DNA of 64,000 bases from Pontibacter sp. E15-1 (GTDB lineage: Bacteria; Bacteroidota; Bacteroidia; Cytophagales; Hymenobacteraceae). This document shows positions 1 to 10,566 of this stretch, piece after piece. The DNA lies in NCBI RefSeq assembly GCF_022601975.1, contig NZ_JAKVIR010000012.1:98966-162965 (forward strand), written 5' to 3'. The first letter of the stretch is position 1. Every line of letters starts with the position of its first letter. The position numbers and the translations under genes are program-made. The notes below the pieces were generated by a model. It ran no database searches and was not told the origin of the DNA. It saw only the letters and a program-made list of their open reading frames with translations.

Positions 1-629
1 AAGCGGAGGCCTTCACGATGGGGGCCACGGCAAAGGTGGCGGTATCCAGCATCGCCGGGAGCCAGGCGGTGGGCCTGCTGGCCGATGCAGGGGTGGCCTT
101 TAACCATCCGGAGAAAGACCTGACGGTGGGCCTCGCCTTCAAGAACATCGGCTATCAGGTGAAAGCCTATGACGGCGGAGACCGCCAGCCCATGCCGTTT
201 GATGCCCAACTGGGTATAAGCTACAAGCCCTTGCACATGCCGGTGCGGCTGTCGCTCACGGCGCACCGCCTCTACCAGTTCGACATCGTGTACCTCGACC
301 CAAACGAGCCGGGGCAACTGGATGAAAACGGCAACGAGGTGAAGGAAGAGAAAAAGCTGGCCGATAAGATCGCACGGCACTTTGTGGCGGGCGCTGAGTT
401 TGTGTTCAGCAAGAACTTTCAGCTTCGGGCCGGGTATAACCACCTGCGCCGCCGGGAGCTGCGCCTCGATACGTCCTCGGGCGGGGCCGGTTTCTCGGTG
501 GGGGCCATGCTGCGGGTGCGGACCTTTGAGCTGAACTACGGCAGCGCCTTTTTCCATCCATCCGGAGCCACGCACTACATCACCGTGAGCACCAATACCC
601 GAACGTTCCTGAAAAATAAAAGTATTTGA
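1..629 (+). CDS. porQ: Type IX secretion system protein PorQ, C-terminal part (5' end outside window)
   Basis: About 208 codons of an open frame enter from the left edge; the frame is set by the codon at base 3 and ends TAA at 627-629. The product looks like the C-terminal half of an outer-membrane beta-barrel protein, with alternating hydrophobic/polar strands such as FVAGAEFVFSKNFQLRAGYN followed by a Gly-rich strand and a final strand ending ITVSTN. This pattern is characteristic of PorQ, an outer-membrane component of the T9SS that works with the PorU/PorV/PorZ attachment machinery. The assignment rests on recalled family resemblance; a general PorV/PorP-like barrel is the alternative. 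It fits the T9SS-sorted glucanase at 11.8 kb. hslU follows 66 bases downstream on the same strand. Confidence 0.75.
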   Translation, partial: AEAFTMGATAKVAVSSIAGSQAVGLLADAGVAFNHPEKDLTVGLAFKNIGYQVKAYDGGDRQPMPFDAQLGISYKPLHMPVRLSLTAHRLYQFDIVYLDPNEPGQLDENGNEVKEEKKLADKIARHFVAGAEFVFSKNFQLRAGYNHLRRRELRLDTSSGGAGFSVGAMLRVRTFELNYGSAFFHPSGATHYITVSTNTRTFLKNKSI

Positions 630-695
630 TAACGCAACAGGCCATACCCTTGTTAGGTAATAGTGCCTGCAATTTAATCAAAAGGAGAAAAGACC

Positions 696-2093
696 ATGTT
701 AGATAATATAGAACACTTAACCCCGGCCCAGATTGTAGCGGAGCTGGACAAGTATATCATTGGGCAGAACGACGCCAAACGCAACGTGGCCATAGCGCTG
801 CGCAACCGCTGGCGGCGCATGAATGCCGCAGAAAACATTAAAAGCGAGATCGTGCCGAACAACATCCTGATGATCGGGGCGACTGGCGTGGGCAAGACAG
901 AGATTGCCCGCCGCCTGGCCAAAATCGCCGATGCGCCCTTCACCAAGGTGGAGGCATCCAAGTTTACCGAGGTGGGCTACGTGGGCCGCGACGTAGAGAG
1001 CATGGTGCGCGACCTGATGGAGCAGTCGGTGAATATGGTAAAGCAGAAGAAGAAAGAGGAAGTGAAGGTAAAGGCCGCAGAGCTGGTGGAAGACATTATC
1101 CTGGATGCGCTCATACCCCCGATCCAGGGCCGAAGCAGCACGCCGGTGTCTTACGCATCTTCCGACCCGAATGCGATGCCCGACACAGACTATGAGCTGA
1201 ACGAGCGCACCCGCGAGAAATTCAGAGAGAAAATCCGGAAAGGCGAGCTGGAAGACCGCAAGATCGAGATCCGGGTGCAGCAGAGCGCGATGCCGGGTAT
1301 GGGCGGCCTGGCCCCCGGTATGGATGAGGCATCGATGATGAACATCCAGGAGATGATCAGCGGGATGATGCCCAAGAAAACGAAGAAGCGCAAGGTGACT
1401 ATTGCCGAGGCCCGCAAGATTTTGCTGGAGGAGGAGGCGTCCAAGCTCATCGACATGGACGAGGTGAAGGAGGAGGCGATCTTCAAGGCGGAGAACTCCG
1501 GCGTGATCTTTATCGATGAGATAGACAAGGTGGCCAGCTCGAGCAAGAAGGGCGGCGGAGGCCCCGACGTGAGCCGCGAAGGCGTGCAGCGCGACCTGCT
1601 GCCGATTGTGGAGGGCTCGGCGGTAAACACCAAGTATGGCATCATCAACACCGACCATATCCTGTTCATCGCCGCCGGTGCGTTCCACGTGGCCAAGCCC
1701 TCCGACCTGATCCCGGAGTTGCAGGGCCGTTTCCCGATTCGGGTGGAGCTGAACAGCCTGACGAAGGAAGATTTCTATCAGATCCTGAAGTTCCCGAAAA
1801 ACGCCCTGACAAAGCAGTATGAGGCCTTACTGAAGGCGGAAGACGTGGAGCTGACCTTCAACGATGAGGCTTTGGACGAGATCGCCTCGATTGCCTTCGA
1901 GGTGAACACAGAAGTGGAGAACATCGGTGCCCGCCGCCTGCATACGGTGATGAGCCGCCTGCTCAACGACATCCTCTTCGATGTGCCCGACAAGATCAGC
2001 GCCAATGCCCATATCGTCATTACCCGCGAAACGGTGCAGGAGAAACTCTCGGGCATGGTGAAAAACCGCGACCTGAGCCAGTATATTTTATAA
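696..2093 (+). CDS. hslU: HslU, ATPase subunit of the HslUV protease
   Basis: 465-residue AAA+ unfoldase of the cytoplasmic HslUV (ClpYQ) protease, which unfolds substrates and feeds them to the HslV peptidase. The N-terminus carries the family motif YIIGQNDAKRNVAIALRNRW. Walker A is GATGVGKT (residues 61-68), Walker B is VIFIDEIDK, and the variable I-domain (roughly 110-245) lies between them as in other HslU proteins. The C-terminal GARRLHTVMSRLL segment is the typical sensor-2 region. The ATG is preceded by AAAGGAG at 681-687, an unusually good Shine-Dalgarno for this phylum, which supports the start. hslV is not adjacent, so the operon with its peptidase is split in this genome. Confidence 0.97.
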   Translation: MLDNIEHLTPAQIVAELDKYIIGQNDAKRNVAIALRNRWRRMNAAENIKSEIVPNNILMIGATGVGKTEIARRLAKIADAPFTKVEASKFTEVGYVGRDVESMVRDLMEQSVNMVKQKKKEEVKVKAAELVEDIILDALIPPIQGRSSTPVSYASSDPNAMPDTDYELNERTREKFREKIRKGELEDRKIEIRVQQSAMPGMGGLAPGMDEASMMNIQEMISGMMPKKTKKRKVTIAEARKILLEEEASKLIDMDEVKEEAIFKAENSGVIFIDEIDKVASSSKKGGGGPDVSREGVQRDLLPIVEGSAVNTKYGIINTDHILFIAAGAFHVAKPSDLIPELQGRFPIRVELNSLTKEDFYQILKFPKNALTKQYEALLKAEDVELTFNDEALDEIASIAFEVNTEVENIGARRLHTVMSRLLNDILFDVPDKISANAHIVITRETVQEKLSGMVKNRDLSQYIL

Positions 2094-2130
2094 TTACGAA
2101 TTACGAATTACGAGTTACGAATTACGAATG
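2091..2130 (+). repeat. Period-7 tandem array, unit AATTACG
   Basis: Five consecutive heptamers (AATTACG, with one AGTTACG) plus a partial copy start inside the hslU stop codon: the AA of the TAA is the first two bases of the first unit. This is the cleanest member of the stop-adjacent heptamer arrays described in the findings. Confidence 0.9.
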
Positions 2131-2175
2131 TGAGGTTAGCCCCACCTCACCTCATGCATTTTCTGAACATATATT

Positions 2176-2219
2176 AAAAGAGCTGGCGTCTTTGCTTTGG
2201 CAGGGGCGCCAGCTTTTTT
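2176..2219 (+). terminator. Rho-independent terminator of hslU
   Basis: Stem AGCTGGCG (2181-2188) pairs with CGCCAGCT (2207-2214) and is followed by a run of T. The loop contains TTGCTTTGGCA and is shared almost unchanged with the terminator at 3319-3367. Confidence 0.85.
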
Positions 2220-2507
2220 GGTGTAGGCTGGTGTGGTTTCCGCCACGGAGTGCTGCCTGCCTGAATCGGAGGATAACAATTACACTGGTTTATTTCGATG
2301 TAGTGCGGTTATACCCTCCTCCGGCTGAAAGGTATCTGGATTTTATCTAGCTTAACCTTGGTTAACTTCCATAATTTATACCCTTGCATCACAAAAGCCG
2401 TTATTCGCTAATAGTCTTGGTATCTGATTTAAAATCAGCTGTTTAAAATCGTAAGTATAGGCGGTCTCCCGATTGGGGAGTGTGTTTTACTTTATTTGTT
2501 TAAGACG
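2220..2507 (+). promoter_or_regulatory. Leader of the spondin lipoprotein gene with a small dyad
   Basis: A near-palindrome, TTAACC-TT-GGTTAA, lies at about 2352-2365 and could be an operator. About 15 bases further on, TATACCCTTGC resembles the Bacteroidota minus-7 element with one mismatch. No open frame of note is present. Both assignments are by eye only. Confidence 0.3.
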
Positions 2508-3236
2508 ATGGGATATAGGTTTAGAGGATGCTGGATTTTTTTATTGGCGCTGGCGCTTGGCAGCTGCAAAGAGGCTGATGATTTTGAGTTTGTTTCTAAG
2601 AAATTTACGGTGCGCATTGAGAACGTTTCTACTGCAAACCTGGTCAATACGCCTCGGGCTGACGGCACGGTACCGCTTTCGCCGGGCGTGTACGCGGTAT
2701 ATGACCATTACAACCCGATGTTTCGGGTAGGGATGGCAGCCGACGAGGGGATTTCACGAATTGCGGAGGACGGCTTCCCGGAGCAGGAAATTATGGAGTT
2801 GCAAAGCATGTCCAAAGTGCTTTCCGGCACGTTCATGTCGCCGGGCGGCCCGGATAACGGACCCGCGATCTTTGCTGGCGAAGTCGCCACATTTACCTTC
2901 AGGGCCTCACCCGGCGACCGCCTGCAGATCGCCACGATGTTTGTGCAGTCAAACGACTGGTTTTATGCCTTCGGCGACAAGGGCCTTGACTTGTTTGACG
3001 GCCTGCATGCCGTGGAGGGCGATGTGACCTCGCATCTGGTGCTGTATGATGCCGGCACGGAGGAGGACACCGCACCCGGCACCGGCCCTTTCCAAAAGCC
3101 CGTTCAGGATCCGCTGGCCACTAACATAGGCCCCGACGATGCGGTGAATCAGATTCAGAAAGCGGCCACCCGGCATCCTGACTTCACCATACCGTCCACC
3201 GCGGCTGTCATTAAAGTGACGATCACACATCAGTAA
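2508..3236 (+). CDS. Spondin-domain lipoprotein
   Basis: 242 residues from the ATG at 2508; an in-frame TTG four codons upstream (2496) is the alternative start. The N-terminus is a lipoprotein signal (hydrophobic stretch ending LALGSC, Cys at about residue 20), so the protein is probably anchored in the outer membrane. The body matches the spondin N-terminal fold: a beta-rich domain with MFVQSNDWFYAFGDKGLDLF, then a conserved VTSHLVLYDAGTEEDTAPGTG segment. Bacterial spondin-domain proteins are usually secreted and of unknown role; in animals the domain is an extracellular matrix module. It is monocistronic, bounded by terminators at 2176-2219 and 3319-3367. Function cannot be inferred further. 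Confidence 0.8.
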   Translation: MGYRFRGCWIFLLALALGSCKEADDFEFVSKKFTVRIENVSTANLVNTPRADGTVPLSPGVYAVYDHYNPMFRVGMAADEGISRIAEDGFPEQEIMELQSMSKVLSGTFMSPGGPDNGPAIFAGEVATFTFRASPGDRLQIATMFVQSNDWFYAFGDKGLDLFDGLHAVEGDVTSHLVLYDAGTEEDTAPGTGPFQKPVQDPLATNIGPDDAVNQIQKAATRHPDFTIPSTAAVIKVTITHQ

Positions 3237-3318
3237 ACGGCAACGTTCGCTGAGATGTGCGCTCCGGGTATGGAGGAGCAGAAATTGGGCTTGGCTCTAA
3301 GTCAGGTAAGCCTACAGC

Positions 3319-3367
3319 AACAGGAGCTGGCGCTATTGCTTTGGCAAGGGTGCCAGCTCCTGTTATT
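3319..3367 (+). terminator. Terminator after the spondin lipoprotein gene
   Basis: AACAGGAGCTGGC pairs with TGCCAGCTCCTGTT (3351-3364), followed by a short T-rich tail. The stem and the inner TTGCTTTGGCA match the hslU terminator, so the two appear to be copies of one sequence. Confidence 0.75.
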
Positions 3368-3436
3368 TTGTATGCGGGCGAGCCCATACCGCATAAGCAC
3401 CATGTAGGAGCTATACCTTTATACCCTGTTCTTCGT

Positions 3437-3471
3437 AATTTCTAATTCAGAAATTCTAATTTTTAATCCAA
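3437..3471 (+). repeat. Period-7 array, AT-rich unit, before the dehydrogenase gene
   Basis: Five 7-base units begin AATTTCT, AATTCAG, AAATTCT, AATTTTT, AATCCAA. The array ends four bases before the GTG start at 3476 and is bracketed by CTTCG (3431-3435) and CGAAG (3472-3476). Confidence 0.7.
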
Positions 3472-3475
3472 CGAA

Positions 3476-4207
3476 GTGAACATCTACATCATAACGGGAG
3501 CCAGTAAAGGCATCGGCAAAGCCATAGCCCAGGAACTGCTGAAAGACGAGAATAACCGCGTGGTGGGCGTGCAGCGCACCGACACCCTGCGGCATCCCAA
3601 CTACCGCCACCAGCCCATGGATTTTTCGGACATCGAGGCCGTGGAGCATAACCTGCAGAAGGTGTTTTTACCCTACGAAGGTGCCGAAAAGCTGGTGCTG
3701 ATCAACAACGCAGGCACGCTGGGCGATATCGGATATGTGGGTGAGCAGATGCCGAACGAGCGCTTTGAGTTTGTGTTCGACATCAACGTGATTGTGCCAG
3801 CCATGCTGATGAACACGTTTTTGGAGGTATACCGGCAGCACCCGGCCCGGAAAGTAGTGGTGAACGTCAGCTCCGGCGCAGGCAAATACCCCGTGGACGG
3901 TTGGGCGAGCTACTGCGCCTCCAAAGCCGCCCTGGATATGCTCTCGCTGACGGTGCAGAAAGAGCAGGAGGTGCGCGGCACGAGTACAAAAATATACGCC
4001 CTGTCGCCAGGGGTGGTCGATACGGCCATGCAGGCGAGTATCCGGGAGGCCGACGTGAACCGCTTCAGTAACGTAGCGAAGTTCCAGGATTATAAAGCCA
4101 ATGGAGAGTTAGCCACACCCGAAGAGGTAGGCCGGAAGATCGTACATTTTCTACACAACACAGACCAGTATAAGGATGTCATCGTATCCGTGCGCGACAT
4201 GCCCTAG
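3476..4207 (+). CDS. Short-chain dehydrogenase/reductase (SDR)
   Basis: 243-residue classical SDR, a cytoplasmic NAD(P)-dependent oxidoreductase. Visible motifs are TGASKGIG for cofactor binding (residues 7-14), NNAG (77-80), a catalytic Ser in VSSGAG (about 132) and YCASK with the Tyr146/Lys150 pair. The start is a GTG, because no ATG lies upstream in frame before the TGxxxGIG fold. It resembles sepiapterin/benzil reductase-like SDRs, but substrate cannot be read from sequence. It is a single-gene unit closed by a strong terminator. Confidence 0.85.
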   Translation: MNIYIITGASKGIGKAIAQELLKDENNRVVGVQRTDTLRHPNYRHQPMDFSDIEAVEHNLQKVFLPYEGAEKLVLINNAGTLGDIGYVGEQMPNERFEFVFDINVIVPAMLMNTFLEVYRQHPARKVVVNVSSGAGKYPVDGWASYCASKAALDMLSLTVQKEQEVRGTSTKIYALSPGVVDTAMQASIREADVNRFSNVAKFQDYKANGELATPEEVGRKIVHFLHNTDQYKDVIVSVRDMP

Positions 4208-4232
4208 TGCTTCGCCAACCAGTTTGCCACAC

Positions 4233-4269
4233 AAAAAGAACCTTGCCCAACCGGCAAGGTTCTTTTTTT
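4233..4269 (+). terminator. Terminator of the SDR gene
   Basis: AAAAAGAACCTTGCC (4233-4247) pairs with GGCAAGGTTCTTTTTT (4253-4268), giving a stem of about 15 bp with flanking A and T runs; it could work in both directions. Confidence 0.9.
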
Positions 4270-4359
4270 ATTTCTCCTGCTGTAGCTATTGGAAAGCTGC
4301 CAGAGGATAGGTACAGCTCGAGGGCGTTTTTGAGCATGTGTTTCCCATCGGAACTCTAT

Positions 4360-4431
4360 GGCGCAAGCGTCCGCTTGTGCCTCGTGAGCAACCCAACCTG
4401 CTGCACATCGCCTAGTAATAGCAGCACGCTT
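4360..4431. repeat. REPIN-like repeat, truncated copy
   Basis: Begins with GGCGCAAGCGTCCGCTTGTGC, split here as GGCGCAAGCG at 4360-4369 and TCCGCTTGTGC at 4370-4380, an imperfect palindrome. The following 50 bases align with the spacer of the complete element at 53612-53695 (shared CCAACC, CACATC, AATAGC blocks). The right palindrome has lost about 8 bases, leaving ACGCTTCC. Confidence 0.75.
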
Positions 4432-4455
4432 CCACAAGATTTTTTCAGGATGACA
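4432..4455. repeat. Dispersed 24-bp repeat CCACAAGAT...TCAGGATGACA
   Basis: Directly abuts the REPIN-like copy. The same 24-mer, with three base changes, is at 40058-40081, where it pairs with an inverted partner at 40005-40030. Here only one arm is present. Confidence 0.7.
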
Positions 4456-4888
4456 GGAATAGGAGAATGTGACGCCTCTCCGTCAGCACCGGGCGTGGGC
4501 TGTTTTGAGGCGCAACAGCTACGGTGCTCTACCTCGCCAAAGAGTATAATCCCGACACAGCAGGATACATTTTTGGGAAATATTGCTTTATTTGGGGTTG
4601 ATGTATTTCTGAATATGCCCCTGAACCAAGAGAAAAGCCCTATCCATACCGCCTACAGGATGTATGGCAATGCCCTGCCGTTAACCGGCATCAGCGCTAT
4701 TCAGTGTGGTCAGACAGAAGACTTTCTGCTGAGTGGGCACCTGCCAAACGCAACATCCACTGCCTTACTCAACCGCATTCTACGGACCCTAACGGCCTCA
4801 GGTACAGGTAGGGCGCGTGGCTACAGGCAACAGTTTATTTGTAGGCAAAACTTATCAACGACACGCTAAAAACCCCTATACTTATACC
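4456..4888 (+). other. Intergenic, no gene recognised
   Basis: About 430 bases before the DUF4212 gene. A long frame crosses this stretch but starts inside the upstream terminator region, spans the repeats and has no protein-like composition, so it is not called. No riboswitch-like structure was recognised. Confidence 0.5.
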
Positions 4889-5152
4889 ATGGAAAATCAA
4901 AAGAAAAGAATGCAGGAATACTGGCGGCGCAACGTGCGCATCCTGCTCACGCTGCTGGGGCTCTGGTTTGCGGTGTCATACGTGTTCGGTATTCTGCTCG
5001 TGGATGAGCTGAACCAGTTCCGGTTGGGCGGCTTTAAACTGGGCTTCTGGTTTGCCCAGCAGGGGGCCATCTATTGCTTTGTCGTGATCATCTTTGTCTA
5101 TGTGATTCTGATGAACAAGCTGGACAAAGAGTTTGATGTGAACGAAGACTAA
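4889..5152 (+). CDS. DUF4212 small membrane subunit of a sodium/solute symporter
   Basis: 87 residues from the ATG at 4889 (MENQKKRMQEYWRRN). It has two transmembrane segments (roughly 17-38 and 50-75) after a basic amphipathic N-terminus, which is the usual layout of DUF4212. Members are nearly always encoded just upstream of an SSS-family acetate permease-like transporter, as here, where the next gene starts 18 bases later. It probably acts as an inner-membrane partner of that transporter. An upstream in-frame ATG at 4817 gives a non-conserved extension and is disfavoured. Confidence 0.88.
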   Translation: MENQKKRMQEYWRRNVRILLTLLGLWFAVSYVFGILLVDELNQFRLGGFKLGFWFAQQGAIYCFVVIIFVYVILMNKLDKEFDVNED

Positions 5153-5170
5153 CGCTAATAACGCAAAACA

Positions 5171-6862
5171 ATGGGAATTTTAACCTGGACATATATCCTC
5201 GTGGGCATCACCTTCGCCCTTTACATCGGCATCGCCATCTGGTCGAGGGCCGGTTCTACCAAAGAGTTTTACGTGGCGGGGGGCGGCGTGAGCCCGCTGG
5301 CCAACGGTATGGCCACCGCCGCCGACTGGATGTCGGCCGCGTCCTTCATCTCAATGGCGGGCCTGATCTCGTTTATGGGCTACGACGGCTCGGTATACCT
5401 CATGGGCTGGACGGGCGGTTATGTGCTGCTGGCTCTGCTGCTGGCACCCTACCTGCGCAAGTTCGGCAAATTCACGGTGCCTGATTTTGTGGGCGACCGC
5501 TACTACTCCAGAACAGCCCGACTGGTGGCCCTGGTGTGCGCCATTTTCGTGTCGTTTACCTACGTGGCCGGGCAGATGCGCGGCGTGGGCATCGTGTTCT
5601 CCCGCTTCCTGGAGGTACAGATCGAGACCGGTGTGGTGATCGGGATGGTGATTGTGCTGTTTTATGCCGTGCTGGGCGGTATGAAGGGCATCACCTATAC
5701 CCAGGTGGCGCAATACTGCGTGCTGATGTTTGCCTATATGGTGCCGGCCATCTTCATTTCGGTGATGCTGACCGGCAACCCGATCCCGCAGCTGGGCCTG
5801 GGCAGCACGCTGAGCGACGGCACCTACCTGCTCGACAAACTGGACGGCATGCTGACGCAGTTGGGCTTCGCGGCCTATACCGATGGCAGCAAAGCCACCA
5901 TCGACGTCTTCTTCATCACGGCCGCCCTGATGGTGGGCACGGCCGGTTTGCCCCACGTGATCGTGCGCTTCTTCACGGTGCCCAAAGTGAAAGACGCCCG
6001 TAAGTCTGCGGGGTATGCGCTGGTGTTTATCGCCATCCTGTATACCACGGCACCCGCTGTTGGCGCTTTTGGGATGTTTAACATGCTGAACACCACCAGT
6101 AACCGGGAGATCGCCTCGCTGCCACAGTGGGTAAACAACTGGCAGAAAACCAACCTGATTGGGTATGAGGATAAAAACGGCGACGGGCGCATCCAGTACG
6201 TGAAGAACCCGGAGCAGAACGAGCTGACGATCGACAAAGACATCATGGTGCTGGCCAACCCGGAGATCGCACGCCTGCCCAACTGGGTGATCGCGCTGGT
6301 GGCGGCGGGTGGCCTGGCAGCGGCCCTCTCCACAGCGGCCGGTCTGCTGCTCGTGATCTCCACGTCCATCTCCCACGATTTGCTCAAAAAGACTTTCAAG
6401 CCTGATATTACAGAGAAAAACGAACTGCTGGCGGCGCGTCTTTCCGCTGCGGCGGCGGTGGTTGTCGCGGGATACTTCGGTATAAACCCTCCGGGCTTTG
6501 TGGCCGAGGTGGTGGCCTTCGCCTTTGGGTTGGCTGCGGCGTCCTTCTTCCCGGTCATCATTATGGGCATCTTCTCGAAGCGCATGAACAAGGAGGGCGC
6601 GATCTCCGGTATGATTTCCGGCCTGCTGTTCACCATTTCCTACATCGTGTACTTTAAGTTTGTCAACCCAGCGGCCAACGTGCCGGAGAACTGGTGGTTT
6701 CATATTTCTCCGGAGGGCATCGGCACGCTTGGCATGCTTCTGAATTTTCTCGTATCTTATGTGGTCTCCAGGTTTACACCTGCGCCACCGGCGCACGTGC
6801 AGGATTTAGTGGAAGACATCCGGGTTCCGCGCGGGGCAAGTGCCGCCACCGTGCATCATTAA
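5171..6862 (+). CDS. Sodium:solute symporter, ActP/VC_2705-like (probable acetate or monocarboxylate uptake)
   Basis: 563-residue polytopic inner-membrane protein of the SSS family, about 13 membrane segments. The N-terminal YVAGGGVSPLANGMATAADW motif is typical of acetate permease (ActP) relatives, and the C-terminal half contains the LAAALSTAAGLLLVISTSIS helix conserved in that group. A soluble loop (about residues 325-370) with acidic residues interrupts the middle, as in the VC_2705 branch. With the DUF4212 partner upstream and acetyl-CoA synthetase downstream, the cluster suggests uptake and activation of acetate. The substrate is inferred from context, not proven. Confidence 0.88.
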   Translation: MGILTWTYILVGITFALYIGIAIWSRAGSTKEFYVAGGGVSPLANGMATAADWMSAASFISMAGLISFMGYDGSVYLMGWTGGYVLLALLLAPYLRKFGKFTVPDFVGDRYYSRTARLVALVCAIFVSFTYVAGQMRGVGIVFSRFLEVQIETGVVIGMVIVLFYAVLGGMKGITYTQVAQYCVLMFAYMVPAIFISVMLTGNPIPQLGLGSTLSDGTYLLDKLDGMLTQLGFAAYTDGSKATIDVFFITAALMVGTAGLPHVIVRFFTVPKVKDARKSAGYALVFIAILYTTAPAVGAFGMFNMLNTTSNREIASLPQWVNNWQKTNLIGYEDKNGDGRIQYVKNPEQNELTIDKDIMVLANPEIARLPNWVIALVAAGGLAAALSTAAGLLLVISTSISHDLLKKTFKPDITEKNELLAARLSAAAAVVVAGYFGINPPGFVAEVVAFAFGLAAASFFPVIIMGIFSKRMNKEGAISGMISGLLFTISYIVYFKFVNPAANVPENWWFHISPEGIGTLGMLLNFLVSYVVSRFTPAPPAHVQDLVEDIRVPRGASAATVHH

Positions 6863-6892
6863 CCGGCGCATACATTCGTGCGCTGCTGTTAA

Positions 6893-6941
6893 GCGAGGCA
6901 CGGGAACAGGCCAGGGCAAACGGTCGGCTCCCGTGCCTCGC
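6893..6941 (+). terminator. Hairpin downstream of the symporter gene
   Basis: GCGAGGCACGGGA (6893-6905) and TCCCGTGCCTCGC (6929-6941) form a perfect 13-bp stem with a 23-base loop. No T run follows, so it may be an attenuating or mRNA-stabilising hairpin rather than a full terminator. Confidence 0.55.
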
Positions 6942-6980
6942 TTCATGCAGGAAACAGTTTTCAGAGTCGGGGTATGGATA

Positions 6981-7143
6981 AGAGCATGTTTAAATTTCGT
7001 TTTTCGAAGCGAGAATTGTTCAGGAAGGGTTCTGGCGAAGCGTTTTTTGAACCGCATAGCAGCGCTATGGGGTGATAAAAAGGCGAAGTCAGGTTCCTTT
7101 ATGAACAATTTGCAGCCCAAAAGATGAATTTTAAACATGCTCT
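6981..7143. mobile_element. 163-bp MITE-like element, copy 1
   Basis: Perfect 14-bp terminal inverted repeats, AGAGCATGTTTAAA at the left and TTTAAACATGCTCT at the right. Inner arms also pair (AATTGTTC... with ...GAACAATT), and the centre is the small hairpin CATAGC-AGC-GCTATG, so the whole element can fold into a long imperfect hairpin. A copy of equal length is at 15666-15828. No transposase is encoded. Confidence 0.85.
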
Positions 7144-7437
7144 AAGTGCCAAAGGGGTGCGCAACAAAATAAAAGGCAGACGACTATTATTATCTATACC
7201 CTGTTTCTGGCGCGGCACCCTTGAACTGTTTATCTTTAATAGAGGCGCGGGTATCCGGGGCTGATGGGTACATGCCGAAGCCATATACCACGCGTTTCCT
7301 GCCCCACAAGAGAAAGGGGACCGTTATTCAGCTGACCATAGCGAACATGCTAGTAGCGGCGAAAGCAAGTGGCACCGGCAACGCGTTCAGCTGTAGAATT
7401 TACTGTAAATCTTAAACGAAATAAAACTACTTCAGTC
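7144..7437 (+). other. Leader region of acs
   Basis: About 290 bases between the MITE and the acs start. No strong TAnnTTTG box and no terminator were seen. Small frames are present but none is protein-like. Confidence 0.4.
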
Positions 7438-9336
<1,899 letters not shown>

Positions 9337-9355
9337 GCGTTTTTGTATTTAAAGG

Positions 9356-9390
9356 AAAGCCCTGTAGCATCGTGCTGCAGGGCTTTTTTT
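9356..9390 (+). terminator. Terminator of acs
   Basis: AAAGCCCTGTAGCA pairs with TGCTGCAGGGCTTT around a TCG loop, followed by seven T. Confidence 0.9.
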
Positions 9391-9702
9391 ATGTATTGCT
9401 GTTTTTCATGCTGCCCAAAGCCGTTCTATCGAAGTGCCAACAAAGTTGAGCTCGGAAGGGAAGTATGCTAGAAGGATATACCTGTAGATATGGGATATTG
9501 AAAGTTGAAACTTTTAAAATAAAAAAGAAGCGTATGGATTCCATTGGAATTCTTATATTGTAATGACGATATACAGTGAATGAAATGAGTTGCTAAGGTG
9601 CATAACGTGCTAAAAAAGAAAATTGTCCTGTATCAGTTATTTCCACCTATAGTGCAGATAAGCCGAATAGACCTCCGTTTATCTGCTAGTTGGCAAACAT
9701 TT

Positions 9703-10566
9703 ATGAACGAACAACAAAGAACAAGCATAGAAGCCTTAATGTTAGTTAATGACTTGTCTTTGTCTAATCAAAAAGCAATTCTTACTGAATTAAATTCTCT
9801 TCTTATAGAATGTACTCAAGATTTATATGATAATGGAATAAAATTTGAGGATGCAGGACTTTTTGAAAAATTGCTATTTCAAATAATATTTCATAATGAA
9901 ACACTTTTAACCCTTACAAGTGGGAAATTAATTGAAATTCGGGATAAGCAACTAAAAATAAATGACCTAACAGCTGTTTACTCTATTGCAAGACTTCAAA
10001 TTGAAACATTCATTAATTTATCTTACATATTTTTTGTCGACTCTGAATATTCTAAAGAAATAAGAGCATATGTTTATAAAATACAGGGATTGAGGAAACA
10101 AATTGAGCTGACTAAAAAGCATCCAAAGGATTTTGAACCGATTATAAAAATGAGGAATGAACTGGCTGAAGAATTAAGGAAAATCAGAAAGTTGGATGAA
10201 TTCAAAAGATTACCTTTTTCTAAAAGAAAAAGATTTATAAATCCATCATATGCAAGATTAATTAAATTGGACGAAATATATCCTTTAATAAAAATTGGTA
10301 ACATATCAAGAACTCATTCTTTGTATTCAAATCATATTCACTCGGAATATATAAGCATTCGTCAATTAAAATCTGCGGTAAATGATAATTCTCAATACGA
10401 AAGTTCATTTTCGACTGTGACATTATTGTGCTCAAGAATTACATCTTTGGTTATCACCAATGTGGTTGAACAATATGAATTAAAAAATTATTCTTACTCT
10501 AAAGCACCTTTGAAGCTGAAAAAAGTAATTGAATCAATAAATAAATTGTCAAGTGAATTAAAATAA
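9703..10566 (+). CDS. AT-rich orphan protein (DUF5677-like at best)
   Basis: 287 residues from the ATG at 9703 (MNEQQRTSIEA); the frame can be extended to a GTG at 9598, adding 35 residues. No family is recognised with confidence. The protein is mostly alpha-helical, rich in Lys, Ile, Leu and Asn, without signal peptide. The helical segments and the pattern around IARLQIETFINLSYIFF recall the DUF5677 group seen near mobile and defence genes, a weak resemblance. Codon use is strongly AT-biased (many AAA, ATT, TTA) against GC-rich neighbours, so horizontal acquisition is likely. No integrase or toxin partner is adjacent. Confidence 0.6.
   Translation: MNEQQRTSIEALMLVNDLSLSNQKAILTELNSLLIECTQDLYDNGIKFEDAGLFEKLLFQIIFHNETLLTLTSGKLIEIRDKQLKINDLTAVYSIARLQIETFINLSYIFFVDSEYSKEIRAYVYKIQGLRKQIELTKKHPKDFEPIIKMRNELAEELRKIRKLDEFKRLPFSKRKRFINPSYARLIKLDEIYPLIKIGNISRTHSLYSNHIHSEYISIRQLKSAVNDNSQYESSFSTVTLLCSRITSLVITNVVEQYELKNYSYSKAPLKLKKVIESINKLSSELK

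Noticed and set aside
4207..4869. 220-residue frame across the SDR downstream region
   Set aside because: It overlaps the SDR terminator and the REPIN-like copy, has no protein-like composition or promoter, and starts at the preceding stop codon.
6806..7138. Minus-strand frame starting inside MITE copy 1
   Set aside because: The start and first 49 residues are just the repeat sequence read on the minus strand; the same frame recurs at MITE copy 2.
7221..7415. 64-residue frame in the acs leader
   Set aside because: No conservation, no promoter, no recognised domain; it overlaps the acs upstream extension.
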